Shown here piece after piece: positions 1 through 6,178 of a DNA stretch of 20,907 nucleotides. Position numbers and translations under genes: made by a program. Below the pieces are notes generated by a model. The model saw nothing but the letters and a program-made list of their open reading frames with translations, was not told the DNA's origin and made no database searches. This stretch comes from an uncultured Clostridia bacterium (GTDB lineage Bacteria; Bacillota; Clostridia; TANB77; CAG-508): the NCBI GenBank assembly GCA_934155625.1, contig CAKPHD010000031.1, positions 1 to 20,907 on the forward strand, in the 5' to 3' direction. Position 1 is the stretch's first letter, and each line of letters opens with the position of its first letter.

Positions 1-49
1 TTACTCCTTGGTTTTCAAATAAAATAATTTCATTCTTTTTTTCGTCCAT
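1..49 (-). CDS. RhuM-like protein, N-terminal fragment (runs off window)
   Basis: Reading leftward from an ATG at 49, an open frame of 16 residues (MDEKKNEIILFENQGV) runs off the window edge without a stop. A Shine-Dalgarno-like AAGGATG lies about 7 bases upstream. The residues resemble the start of the RhuM family (virulence-associated or mobile-island proteins), which usually opens with an acidic/lysine stretch and an EIILF(E/T)N-type strand. Only a few percent of the protein is visible, so this rests on recalled family resemblance; any other protein with a similar N-terminus is possible. Confidence 0.45.
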   Translation of the reverse strand, partial: MDEKKNEIILFENQGV

Positions 50-85
50 ACGAACACATCCTTTATTATATAAAATTTAATTCTT

Positions 86-115
86 AGTATATTTGTTAGT
101 ACTTATATATTACAA
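86..115 (-). promoter_or_regulatory. Possible promoter of the RhuM-like gene
   Basis: On the minus strand TTGTAA (115-110) is followed after 18 bases by TATACT (91-86), about 40 bases before the start codon at 49. Both boxes are near the sigma-A consensus, but such matches are common in very AT-rich DNA. Confidence 0.35.
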
Positions 116-300
116 TTTTTAGTATTTTTTAACTATTGTACATATTTTATAATAAGAACAAATATTTGTCTATAGTTTAAAATAAAATTATTAATTATTT
201 TTATTCGAAAGTGTCGCGGCATCAAAGTTTTGTGCATAATCCTTTAATCAACTTGTTACATCTTTTTGTCTTTGGTTTAGACAAAATTTGCAAAAAGAAA
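116..300. other. AT-rich intergenic stretch with one small hairpin
   Basis: I see no gene in this interval. A short inverted repeat (TTTTGTCT / AGACAAAA, about 264-286) sits just before the stronger hairpin at 301-334. Confidence 0.4.
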
Positions 301-341
301 TTACGACACAAACCAATGATGGTCTGTGTCGTAAAGTTTTT
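301..341. terminator. Bidirectional terminator-like hairpin
   Basis: TTACGACACAAACCA (301-315) pairs with TGGTCTGTGTCGTAA (320-334) with one mismatch and a 4-base loop. AGTTTTT follows on the plus strand, and a T-rich run (TTTCTTTTTG) follows when read on the minus strand. It would end the minus-strand SipW/TasA operon and the decayed fragment beside it. Confidence 0.6.
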
Positions 342-490
342 ATCTTATTCTATCTTTGTATACTAATACCTTCTTAATCTCATCTTCTGTAATTGCTCTA
401 TTATCAATAGTTATACCTTATATTAATATTCTCAAATTCATATGGACTTGAAAAAGTACCATCATCTTGCAATCTCTACATCTTCTCTAA
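340..490 (-). pseudogene. Decayed C-terminal fragment, LamG-like
   Basis: The minus strand encodes protein-like segments in two frames. An upstream part reads RLQDDGTFSSPYEFENI. After a frame change comes GITIDNRAITEDEIKK and a stop at 340-342. The pattern NRA(I/L)(T/S)xxEIKK is typical of the C-terminal end of LamG/concanavalin-A-like domains ('IYNRALTxxEIK'). The junction carries stops in the competing frame, so no intact product is possible. It lies just downstream of the SipW-type operon; such surface loci can carry LamG proteins, so it may be a lost last gene. The assignment is recalled motif resemblance on a short segment. Confidence 0.4.
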
Positions 491-521
491 AAAAAATATT
501 TTTTCACCTTTCTGTCACAAT

Positions 522-1112
522 CTACATATTAATAATTAAATACATATATCTTCTAACACCATTTATTTTATAACAAATTCTATATTTTAAATTAGCACCA
601 CTTGAACTACCCGTAATCCCACTAATTTCTACTGTCACCGTCGAGGTTTCTTTGCTTTGAACAGTTTGAGTTACTGAAGCTGATTTTAGAGTTAAGTTTT
701 TACTATTATTTTCTAGGTTTTCGATTACTCCATCTGTTAATGCAATATCATTATTATTAATAAATTGCATTGTTACCGTTAAAGTTCTTTTTGTCAATGC
801 GACTGCTGATATATTTACTTTTCCATTTACTCCAAATGTATCATCATCAAATTTTGAAGTATTTCCAACAGAAAAAGCATTTATAAAATAACTATCTTTA
901 ACTGTAATTAATTTATCATTACTCTGAGCAACTATATCTAAATTCTCTAGTTTAGGTTCTTTATAATCTGATGTTACTGTACCATTAATATATAACTTTG
1001 AAGACCATAAAGAATATCCTGTTCCCATAGTCATAAAAAGCAATATTATTACAATCAATACAAGACTTACTGAAATATAATGTTTTCTCTTGATTTTGTA
1101 TTTTTTTCGCAT
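522..1112 (-). CDS. SipW-type signal-peptide protein (TasA-like), last gene of operon
   Basis: A predicted secreted protein of 196 residues. The start is the ATG at 1112 because AGAGGAG lies 6 bases upstream; an ATG 18 bases earlier overlaps the previous gene and lacks such a site. A Lys/Arg-rich N-terminus is followed by a hydrophobic segment (about residues 15-34) and the motif GTGYSLWSSKLYINGTV, the hallmark of SipW-dependent signal peptides in TasA/camelysin-like proteins. The rest is rich in Val, Thr, Ser and Asn with beta character (TLTVTM, VTQTV, STVTVEISG), as expected for an extracellular beta-sandwich. Processing would be by the signal peptidase two genes upstream. The exact role, fibre subunit or accessory, cannot be told. 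The family is clear from the signal; the mature domain is not recognised. Confidence 0.75.
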   Translation of the reverse strand: MRKKYKIKRKHYISVSLVLIVIILLFMTMGTGYSLWSSKLYINGTVTSDYKEPKLENLDIVAQSNDKLITVKDSYFINAFSVGNTSKFDDDTFGVNGKVNISAVALTKRTLTVTMQFINNNDIALTDGVIENLENNSKNLTLKSASVTQTVQSKETSTVTVEISGITGSSSGANLKYRICYKINGVRRYMYLIINM

Positions 1113-1122
1113 ATTATCTCCT

Positions 1123-2181
1123 CTAACCATTATTTCTAAATATAAATCTATATGTTATCTCATTACTCATAACGCTAAACCAAGCTTCTGTGCTTTCTTT
1201 TGATTCCCAATATAAAATTGGTTTAAATAGTTCCTCAGATACTTTTATAATCTCTCCAAAGTCTTTAACATCAACAATATTTTCTTGTTTAATGTCTACT
1301 TTATCTTTAATTTTTACTATCTTATCTTGGCACAATCTTAACATTCTATTTAATTCTTTTCTATAATTATTCTTTATTTTATTTATTGCAACCGTATTTC
1401 TAGTAATATATTTCAATCCAATTACTAAAATTATAATTAGTATTGTATCTAAACTAATTGCTACAATATTGATATTTTCATTTTCTTCTTTTGTTTTTGT
1501 TACATATGATGTCTCATCTTTATTATTTTCGCCTTTTATCTGTGTCGTTTTTTCGCCTAAGTCAATTGAAACTGCTGATGTATATTGATTTACTACAGGC
1601 TCATCATCAATTTCTGTTTTGACATCAACCTGCAATATTATCATATACGTAGTTTTTAATGTCATGTTCATTTCTTGTTCAAAATCTGTTACTAATTTGT
1701 TTTTATCTTTTAAATTTAGTTCTATTGGCTCTTGAATTGAAATTTTATCTGACATTTGTTTTTGTGTTTCATTATCAAATAAAACTTCCTCTTTATCCCA
1801 AACCTTCTGTTCCTCTCCATCTTTTGTATATACGGCCTGAAGCTTTCCTAATATTTTATAATCATATTCCAAATCAGAAGCTTTGTTTCCTATATAATCA
1901 TAATTAATATTCAAATGTATATTATCAATTAAGTCTGTAACATATACTTCATTCATCTGTAACGTTTTTTGATCTATATATTTATTATTAATTAAATTAA
2001 CATCATAATTATAATTAAATTCATTAGTATATGAATAAATTTCCTCTTTCTTTTTAATAGTATTATTTTTTAATAAGTTTTGAATAAGACTACTAGACAA
2101 AACTATAATTAATGAAATAATACATATTATATAAAAATATCTAGTAGATTTACGTATTTTAACTTTTTGTCTAGTTCTCAT
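1123..2181 (-). CDS. DUF5305-like bitopic membrane protein
   Basis: A 352-residue protein with a basic N-terminus, one membrane segment near residues 16-38, a long extracellular middle, a second membrane segment near 242-260 and a basic cytoplasmic tail. The middle begins with a Tyr-rich strand (YSYTNEFNYNYDV) and alternates beta-like stretches with a conserved-looking Tyr/Trp pattern. This layout resembles DUF5305 proteins, which I recall occurring beside signal peptidase I genes in archaea and Firmicutes; that assignment is from memory. A strong site (AAAGGAGAGG) precedes the ATG. It sits 23 bases after the signal peptidase gene and 10 bases before the last TasA-like gene, so it is cotranscribed. 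An assembly, anchoring or chaperone role for secreted fibre subunits is inference from context. Confidence 0.65.
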   Translation of the reverse strand: MRTRQKVKIRKSTRYFYIICIISLIIVLSSSLIQNLLKNNTIKKKEEIYSYTNEFNYNYDVNLINNKYIDQKTLQMNEVYVTDLIDNIHLNINYDYIGNKASDLEYDYKILGKLQAVYTKDGEEQKVWDKEEVLFDNETQKQMSDKISIQEPIELNLKDKNKLVTDFEQEMNMTLKTTYMIILQVDVKTEIDDEPVVNQYTSAVSIDLGEKTTQIKGENNKDETSYVTKTKEENENINIVAISLDTILIIILVIGLKYITRNTVAINKIKNNYRKELNRMLRLCQDKIVKIKDKVDIKQENIVDVKDFGEIIKVSEELFKPILYWESKESTEAWFSVMSNEITYRFIFRNNG

Positions 2182-2204
2182 ATTTCCTCTCCTTTAACTA
2201 TATA

Positions 2205-3383
2205 CTATTTTCCTGTATCAACTTCTACCTGTTCGTTTGATTGTATTATATTTAGCCAAATAGCTGGATATCCTAAATATTTTACCTTAAAAATAACTTT
2301 TCCTAACACTTGATCTTCTTTAACACTCTCTTTGTCTTCTGAAGGATTATTATCTCCTTTTGTTGTAAAATAATATTCTCCATTTTTTTGCTTTTTCTCA
2401 ATTACTCTATGTATAACTGTATATCCTTTCATTTGGTATTGTATAATGTCTCCATTGACAATATCATTTGCATTACACTTTTTTACTATTACAACATCCC
2501 CTATATATAATTCTTTTTCCATACTCCCTGAAGCTACTGCTATTGGCTTTACAGGAAATACTCCTATTGTAAACCATATTACCAATATTACTAAAACAAC
2601 TAGCGGAATCGAATTTTTCGGATTTACATTTTCAATTTCCTGTCTTGATTTTATTTCACTATTTTTGCTATTAGCATATCTGATATAGAAAAATAGTATT
2701 GTTGGAATCGTTGTTTCAATTATTGCAACAATAATCCATGGTGCATTTGGTAATATCGGAGATAGCCATAAATATAATTTTGTAAATAATTCATATATAC
2801 TTGCTGGCTTCCAATCAGATTTCATTGATATATATGAATATAAAACATTTTTAGCAATCAATGGTATAAGATTTTGACATATATCTTTTAATGCAAATAA
2901 TAAAGTTATTTTTGTATTTATATATTTGTTTAATTCTATTTCAATAATTATATATATTAATGATACTAATATAGCTATTTCTTTTTTATCATTTTCATAA
3001 ACATTGTTGATTAATCTATATCTTATATATTCTTTAGAAATTATTACAGTCCCAAACATCCATAAATTTATTAAAAAGCCTTTAACTGTTGTAAAATATG
3101 GATTGTTTCCAAAAGTAATAAATAGTCCTGATATCATATATGTTAATATATATATAATAACTGCTATTAAGATATATTGAATAACTTCTTTCTTAATTCT
3201 TGATTTTTGATAAGATTTTCCAATAGCAATTTTTAAAAATACAGCTAATGTAATCCAAAATAAAGGATTGATAATATATAAATATATAGCATTTATATTA
3301 AACACAAGTTTTAAATTTGCTAATAATCCATATATAAGCATCAAAATAATTATTGCTATTGTTATATTTTTTGATTTTTGCAT
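2205..3383 (-). CDS. Signal peptidase I (S26B, SipW type) with N-terminal polytopic domain
   Basis: The C-terminal third is a signal peptidase I of the ER/SipW-like S26B type: a membrane segment at about 259-277, then SGSM with the catalytic Ser at 287, IGDVVIVKK, an HRV with the catalytic His at 325, and KGDNN with Asp at 344 and 350. S26B enzymes use Ser/His rather than the Ser/Lys pair of ordinary SipS enzymes. Upstream lies about 240 residues with roughly seven hydrophobic segments (near 8-28, 34-54, 68-90, 103-116, 136-150, 160-185, 205-234) that ordinary SipW (about 190 aa) lacks. An AGAGG site precedes the ATG. The gene follows the TasA-like gene at 3450-3998, its likely substrate. The function of the extra domain is unknown. 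Confidence 0.85.
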   Translation of the reverse strand: MQKSKNITIAIIILMLIYGLLANLKLVFNINAIYLYIINPLFWITLAVFLKIAIGKSYQKSRIKKEVIQYILIAVIIYILTYMISGLFITFGNNPYFTTVKGFLINLWMFGTVIISKEYIRYRLINNVYENDKKEIAILVSLIYIIIEIELNKYINTKITLLFALKDICQNLIPLIAKNVLYSYISMKSDWKPASIYELFTKLYLWLSPILPNAPWIIVAIIETTIPTILFFYIRYANSKNSEIKSRQEIENVNPKNSIPLVVLVILVIWFTIGVFPVKPIAVASGSMEKELYIGDVVIVKKCNANDIVNGDIIQYQMKGYTVIHRVIEKKQKNGEYYFTTKGDNNPSEDKESVKEDQVLGKVIFKVKYLGYPAIWLNIIQSNEQVEVDTGK

Positions 3384-3408
3384 ATTTTTTCCTCTAAAAA
3401 GCCTGATT

Positions 3409-3435
3409 AAAGGATAATATGAAATATTATCCTTT
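3409..3435 (-). terminator. Hairpin between TasA-like gene and signal peptidase gene
   Basis: AAAGGATAATAT (3409-3420) and ATATTATCCTTT (3424-3435) form a perfect 12-bp stem with a 3-base loop, just after the stop of the TasA-like gene. Read on the minus strand it is followed by a weak T-run. It could act as a partial terminator or an mRNA 3'-end stabiliser, giving more of the secreted subunit than of its peptidase. Confidence 0.6.
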
Positions 3436-3449
3436 ATTCACTTTATTTA

Positions 3450-3998
3450 TTATGTATGTGCTCCGTGATTTGGAGTTACAGTAACTTCATTTGTTGCTTG
3501 TTCATATGTAAAGTTTATTTTGAACTTAGCTGTTGCTGTTGTTGCTGTTGATTCTTTTTTCCATTTAATTCCAAATGCTACTGGGCATGTTCCTCCTGCT
3601 GCTATAACTTCTGAACCATCTGTTGCAATAGTTGGTGTTGTAATTTCAATTTCAGAATTTGAAAATTCTTTTCCTTGATCATCAGTTAATTTGAATCCTG
3701 TTAATTTAGCAGGTACAGTACCAGCATTTTGAATATTTGCAGTTACTGTACAACCATCCCCTGGGTAACCTAATGTTACATTAACTGATAATGTATCATT
3801 TTTGTCACCTGTAACATTAGCAGTACCATGTGATGATGTATCAACACTTGCTGATAAGAATTTAACATCCCATGTTCCTGATGCAGTTGCTGTTCCAGAA
3901 ATTGTTATGTTTGCAGAAAATGCTGCATATCCAACAGCTATTGCTAATAATATTACTATTAAAGCTACCAACAAATAGTTTCTTTTTTTCTTTTTCAT
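3450..3998 (-). CDS. TasA-like secreted protein with SipW-type signal, first gene of operon
   Basis: A 182-residue secreted protein. The ATG at 3998 has AGGAGGGA 8 bases upstream, which rules out the upstream in-frame ATG. A basic start (MKKKKRNYLL) and hydrophobic core lead into VGYAAFSANITISGTATASG, the SipW-dependent signal and first strand typical of TasA-like proteins. The mature part has a TWDVKF strand, Thr/Val/Ala-rich repeats of beta character and two cysteines (GDGC and GGTC) that could form a disulphide. The C-terminus ends VTPNHGAHT. As the promoter-proximal gene, separated by a strong hairpin from the peptidase, it is likely the most abundant product of the operon and a fibre or biofilm-matrix subunit by analogy with TasA; that role is inferred. 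Confidence 0.8.
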   Translation of the reverse strand: MKKKKRNYLLVALIVILLAIAVGYAAFSANITISGTATASGTWDVKFLSASVDTSSHGTANVTGDKNDTLSVNVTLGYPGDGCTVTANIQNAGTVPAKLTGFKLTDDQGKEFSNSEIEITTPTIATDGSEVIAAGGTCPVAFGIKWKKESTATTATAKFKINFTYEQATNEVTVTPNHGAHT

Positions 3999-4031
3999 CA
4001 AAAAATCCCTCCTAATATTAAAATCATTCAT

Positions 4032-4037
4032 ATTATA
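4032..4037 (-). promoter_or_regulatory. -10 box of the first SipW/TasA operon
   Basis: A perfect TATAAT on the minus strand lies 34 bases upstream of the ATG at 3998. No good -35 box stands at the usual spacing (the bases there read AAGTAA). The nearest TGTAA repeat covers that region, which suggests activator-dependent transcription. Confidence 0.5.
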
Positions 4038-4058
4038 ACATATTTATATATATATTAC

Positions 4059-4097
4059 TTTACAATAATATTACATTTTTTTACATTTGTATTACAT
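4059..4097 (-). repeat. Four phased direct repeats (ATGTAAWA) upstream of first SipW/TasA operon
   Basis: On the plus strand the octamers TTTACAAT (4059), TATTACAT (4069), TTTTACAT (4079) and TATTACAT (4090) recur every 10-11 bases. Read toward the operon they are ATGTAATA-like, one per helical turn. A similar array precedes the second SipW/TasA locus at 10911-10949. The nearest copy overlaps the expected -35 position. The likely role is a binding array for a regulator that also serves the divergent gene at 4197; this is inference. Confidence 0.55.
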
Positions 4098-4196
4098 TTG
4101 CTTTAAGATTGTAACAAAATTAAAATATTCCTGTAATGGTTTTTACTACTATTTTGTGTTATTATGTTATTAAATATATTTGAAAGGAGTTTCTTA

Positions 4197-4622
4197 ATGT
4201 TAGAAAATATAGAAAAGCAAGATAATAAAATCTTATTAATTTCTGAAAAAGAACAGCAAGTATTTTTACCATATACATTAAAGGAATTAGAAGATTATTT
4301 AGATCAATTTCCTGATGCCTATTCATCAACTGATGATGTTATAAAAAAAGAATTTGTTTTACCTTTAGCTTATTATATCTCTCATCCTGCTTTTTCAAGA
4401 TTCAGAGAAGCATATTCTTTAAGTAGAGATAGAGAAGCAAAACCATTTTTAGAAAGTTTAAGATACGGAATTGACATGATGTTTTATGACAAATTAAATC
4501 CCGCTATAATTGCTGCTTGTAAAACCCAAGAACAATTATCTAATTATATTGATTGCTTAGAAAATGACAAATTAAATGACTTTACTGATTTTGAGATAAG
4601 ATTTGAAGTAAACCCATTATAA
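4197..4622 (+). CDS. Conserved protein of unknown family, short paralogue
   Basis: A 141-residue soluble protein that I do not recognise. The start is the ATG at 4197, preceded by GAAAGGAG; an upstream in-frame ATG has no such site. It matches the last 140 residues of the gene at 7929-8717, sharing ordered blocks: a short strand then LPYT (24-27), an EL pair, a LP motif, RFREA (68-72), a Gly-containing helix, PAIIAAC (102-108), a Tyr/Asp-containing helix and a final FEIRFEV-type strand. There is no signal peptide or membrane segment. It shares its upstream region, and so perhaps its regulator, with the divergent TasA-like operon. The two paralogues appear to be one small domain, in one case carried alone. 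Confidence 0.7.
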   Translation: MLENIEKQDNKILLISEKEQQVFLPYTLKELEDYLDQFPDAYSSTDDVIKKEFVLPLAYYISHPAFSRFREAYSLSRDREAKPFLESLRYGIDMMFYDKLNPAIIAACKTQEQLSNYIDCLENDKLNDFTDFEIRFEVNPL

Positions 4623-4623
4623 A

Positions 4624-4660
4624 AAACACAAAACAACTAAAAGTTATTTTGTGTTTTTAA
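4624..4660. terminator. Bidirectional terminator after the short paralogue
   Basis: AAACACAAAACAACT pairs with AGTTATTTTGTGTTT with one mismatch around an AAA loop, followed by TTTAATT. Read on the minus strand the stem is followed by TTTTTTATAATG, so it also closes the ligase remnant, whose stop codon (4644-4646) lies inside the stem. Confidence 0.7.
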
Positions 4661-4986
4661 TTAATTTATCTAGTAATTCTGTATATGTAATTCTAACAGC
4701 TTCAAACAACTTAGAATACATACTTATTTTTGTAAAACCTGGCATTGTATTTATTTCATTAATGTAAATTTTGTTCGTTTCTTTTTCAACAAAAAAGTCA
4801 ACTCTTGATAGCCCTTTTCCGTTAATCGCTTTAAATGCCTTTATTGCTAAGTTTTGAATCTGTTCAATTTGTTCCTTAGAAATATCTGCAGGAATTATAG
4901 TCTTTGATTCAGGTATATTATACTTTGCATCAAACTTTTCTGTATCTTCTACAATTGTTATTGCATGTGGAATATGAAAAGTGATA
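4644..4986 (-). pseudogene. ddl: D-alanine--D-alanine ligase, C-terminal remnant
   Basis: About 113 codons at the C-terminal end of an ATP-grasp D-Ala-D-Ala ligase remain, with no start. Recognisable family motifs occur in order: FDAKYN, an SKTIIPADI segment, the KAF helix, LSRVDFF with the metal/ATP region, INEINTMPGFT (the Glu/Asn metal ligands and Pro-Gly turn) and a SMYxKLFEA helix. The frame ends LIKNTK and stop. Upstream it meets a stop codon (TAG) near 4998, and the N-terminal ATP-grasp domains are absent. An intact Ddl has about 300-370 residues and makes the D-Ala-D-Ala peptidoglycan dipeptide, so an intact copy presumably lies elsewhere. The fragment probably arose by deletion or incomplete duplication. 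Confidence 0.8.
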
Positions 4987-5006
4987 TTATTTATTAGCTA
5001 TCGTTT

Positions 5007-5053
5007 GACTAACATTATTACTTTATCATTTATTACTTGTAATAATGTTAGTC
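5007..5053. repeat. 14-bp perfect inverted repeat
   Basis: GACTAACATTATTA (5007-5020) is exactly inverted at 5040-5053 around a 19-base AT-rich loop. It stands just beyond the broken end of the ligase remnant. No T-run follows directly on either strand. It may mark a small mobile hairpin or a deletion edge; function unknown. Confidence 0.55.
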
Positions 5054-5179
5054 TAGTTCCAGATATTTATTTCTAAAATCAATTTTAAATCAGTTTTATA
5101 ATTTATCCTTATAATTTTACATCTAAATAATTTTTCTATTTAAAATTTAATTTTATTACTTAATAATTTTTATTTCATA
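5054..5179. other. AT-rich stretch without recognised feature
   Basis: Between the inverted repeat and the decayed coding sequence this stretch is almost only A and T with many stops in all frames. I see nothing in it. Confidence 0.4.
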
Positions 5180-5383
5180 TTATATTTTATATAAATTTTC
5201 CAAAATCTTCAAAATGCCTATTTCTCTATATTTGCCGTATTTTACCAACAACAAATTATAAATCTGAAGCAAATTTTATTTTGTAAAAACTTTCTACCCC
5301 GTTATATTTTCAAATAAGTCTAATGCTTTTGAATATCCTCCAATTACTTTTAATATTTCTTTTGCATCATTTATTCTGACACG
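5180..5383 (-). pseudogene. Decayed coding sequence in frame after the adenylyltransferase stop
   Basis: Directly after the TGA of the adenylyltransferase-like gene, the same frame continues as RVRINDAKEILKVIGGYSKA followed by LDLFENITG and a TAG. After another stop it resumes as LLQIYNLLLVKYGKYREIG and further residues to a TAA at 5180-5182. These stretches have normal amino-acid composition, unlike random AT-rich translation. They suggest either a C-terminal extension or a downstream gene that has lost its integrity. I do not recognise the family. The cysteine-free, helical look excludes a kinase P-loop in what remains. Confidence 0.4.
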
Positions 5384-5848
5384 TCATCTTCTCATATCAT
5401 TATATACCATAAAAGTTAAATATTGTTTTTCTTGTTCAATATCTTTTCTAATCTTACTGGATGATATTTTATATTTTTCTCTATTTGAATCTACTATAAC
5501 ATTTTCTAAGTTCAAATATTTAGCAACATATTTTCCATAATCTTCACTACTATAAAAATGCGTAAATTTTATGTCTTTTACTATATTTGATAAATATTTC
5601 ATTTGAATATTTACACTTTCTTCATCTAAACCATATTGCTTAGGACTATTAAATGCCTTCAATATTTTAACATCTGGAAATACATTCTTAATCCATTTAA
5701 TTTTTGTATCAATGTCAATATTAAATTGTGGTGTATCATACACAACAACATAGAATTCATCCATTTCTTTTAGAGCAGTTTTTATTAAATATTCATGTCC
5801 TTTATGAAAAGGTGCAAATTTTCCAATAGTAAAACCTTTTTTTATCAT
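5384..5848 (-). CDS. Nicotinamide-nucleotide adenylyltransferase-like protein (NadR N-domain type)
   Basis: A 154-residue nucleotidyltransferase-fold protein. From the chosen ATG (5848) it begins MIKKGFTIGKFAPFHKGHEY: the FxPFHxGH motif (His15 and His18) is the nucleotide-binding signature. A DTPQFN segment and a late ISSSKIRKDI, equivalent to the family's (T/S)SxxIR motif, follow. This arrangement is typical of the NMN adenylyltransferase domain of NadR, which makes NAD from NMN and ATP. The ribosylnicotinamide kinase domain seen in full NadR is absent. The start is uncertain: an ATG 24 bases earlier (5872) is also possible, and neither has a strong ribosome-binding site. The frame stops at an early TGA and is followed by decaying coding sequence, so the gene may itself be truncated. 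Confidence 0.65.
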   Translation of the reverse strand: MIKKGFTIGKFAPFHKGHEYLIKTALKEMDEFYVVVYDTPQFNIDIDTKIKWIKNVFPDVKILKAFNSPKQYGLDEESVNIQMKYLSNIVKDIKFTHFYSSEDYGKYVAKYLNLENVIVDSNREKYKISSSKIRKDIEQEKQYLTFMVYNDMRR

Positions 5849-6110
5849 ATTATTTATTCTCTTCTCTTTCATTATAATATTATGGTACTGGTGGAATGCT
5901 ATTGAACGACTTATTATTAGGTACCTCTGTAACCTATTATATCACAAAAAAACATCATTTTTATTCTCCTGGCAAAATTTATTATTTAAAATGATGTTGA
6001 AATCGGCTGTTCAACTCAGCAGCATATGTCTTTAAGTCCTATCTTAGTAAAATGTGAAGGAATTTGTTTTGAAAATTACTTCTACAAATTTGATAATAAA
6101 TAATTTTGTG
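5849..6110 (-). other. Leader or intergenic region upstream of the adenylyltransferase-like gene
   Basis: This is gene-free. On the minus strand it contains a small stem (GCTG...CAGC, about 6005-6025), then the long-loop stem described separately, then a TGTGATATAATAG stretch close to the gene. The order of folded stretch, U-tailed stem and gene resembles a transcription-attenuation leader, but I cannot match it to a known riboswitch class. Confidence 0.25.
5946..5998 (-). terminator. U-tailed stem-loop in leader of the adenylyltransferase-like gene
   Basis: On the minus strand AACATCATTTT (5998-5988) pairs perfectly with AAAATGATGTT (5961-5951). A run of T follows directly, before TGTGAT. 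The loop is long (26 bases). It precedes the gene, so if functional it would act as an attenuator rather than an operon end. Confidence 0.45.
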
Positions 6111-6117
6111 CAAACTC

Positions 6118-6146
6118 TTTATTTTTATATTAAAAAGTGATATTAT
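6118..6146 (+). promoter_or_regulatory. Possible promoter of the recombinase gene
   Basis: TTTATT and TATTAT are separated by 17 bases and end 32 bases before the start codon at 6179. The -35 box is weak and the sequence is AT-rich, so this is tentative. Confidence 0.35.
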
Positions 6147-6178
6147 ACTTCTATATTAATAAATGGAGTGATAAACAA

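Noticed and set aside
6060..6178. dif or attachment site next to the recombinase
   Set aside because: I looked for a 28-bp Xer-type site with two imperfect inverted arms and found no convincing match in this AT-rich stretch.
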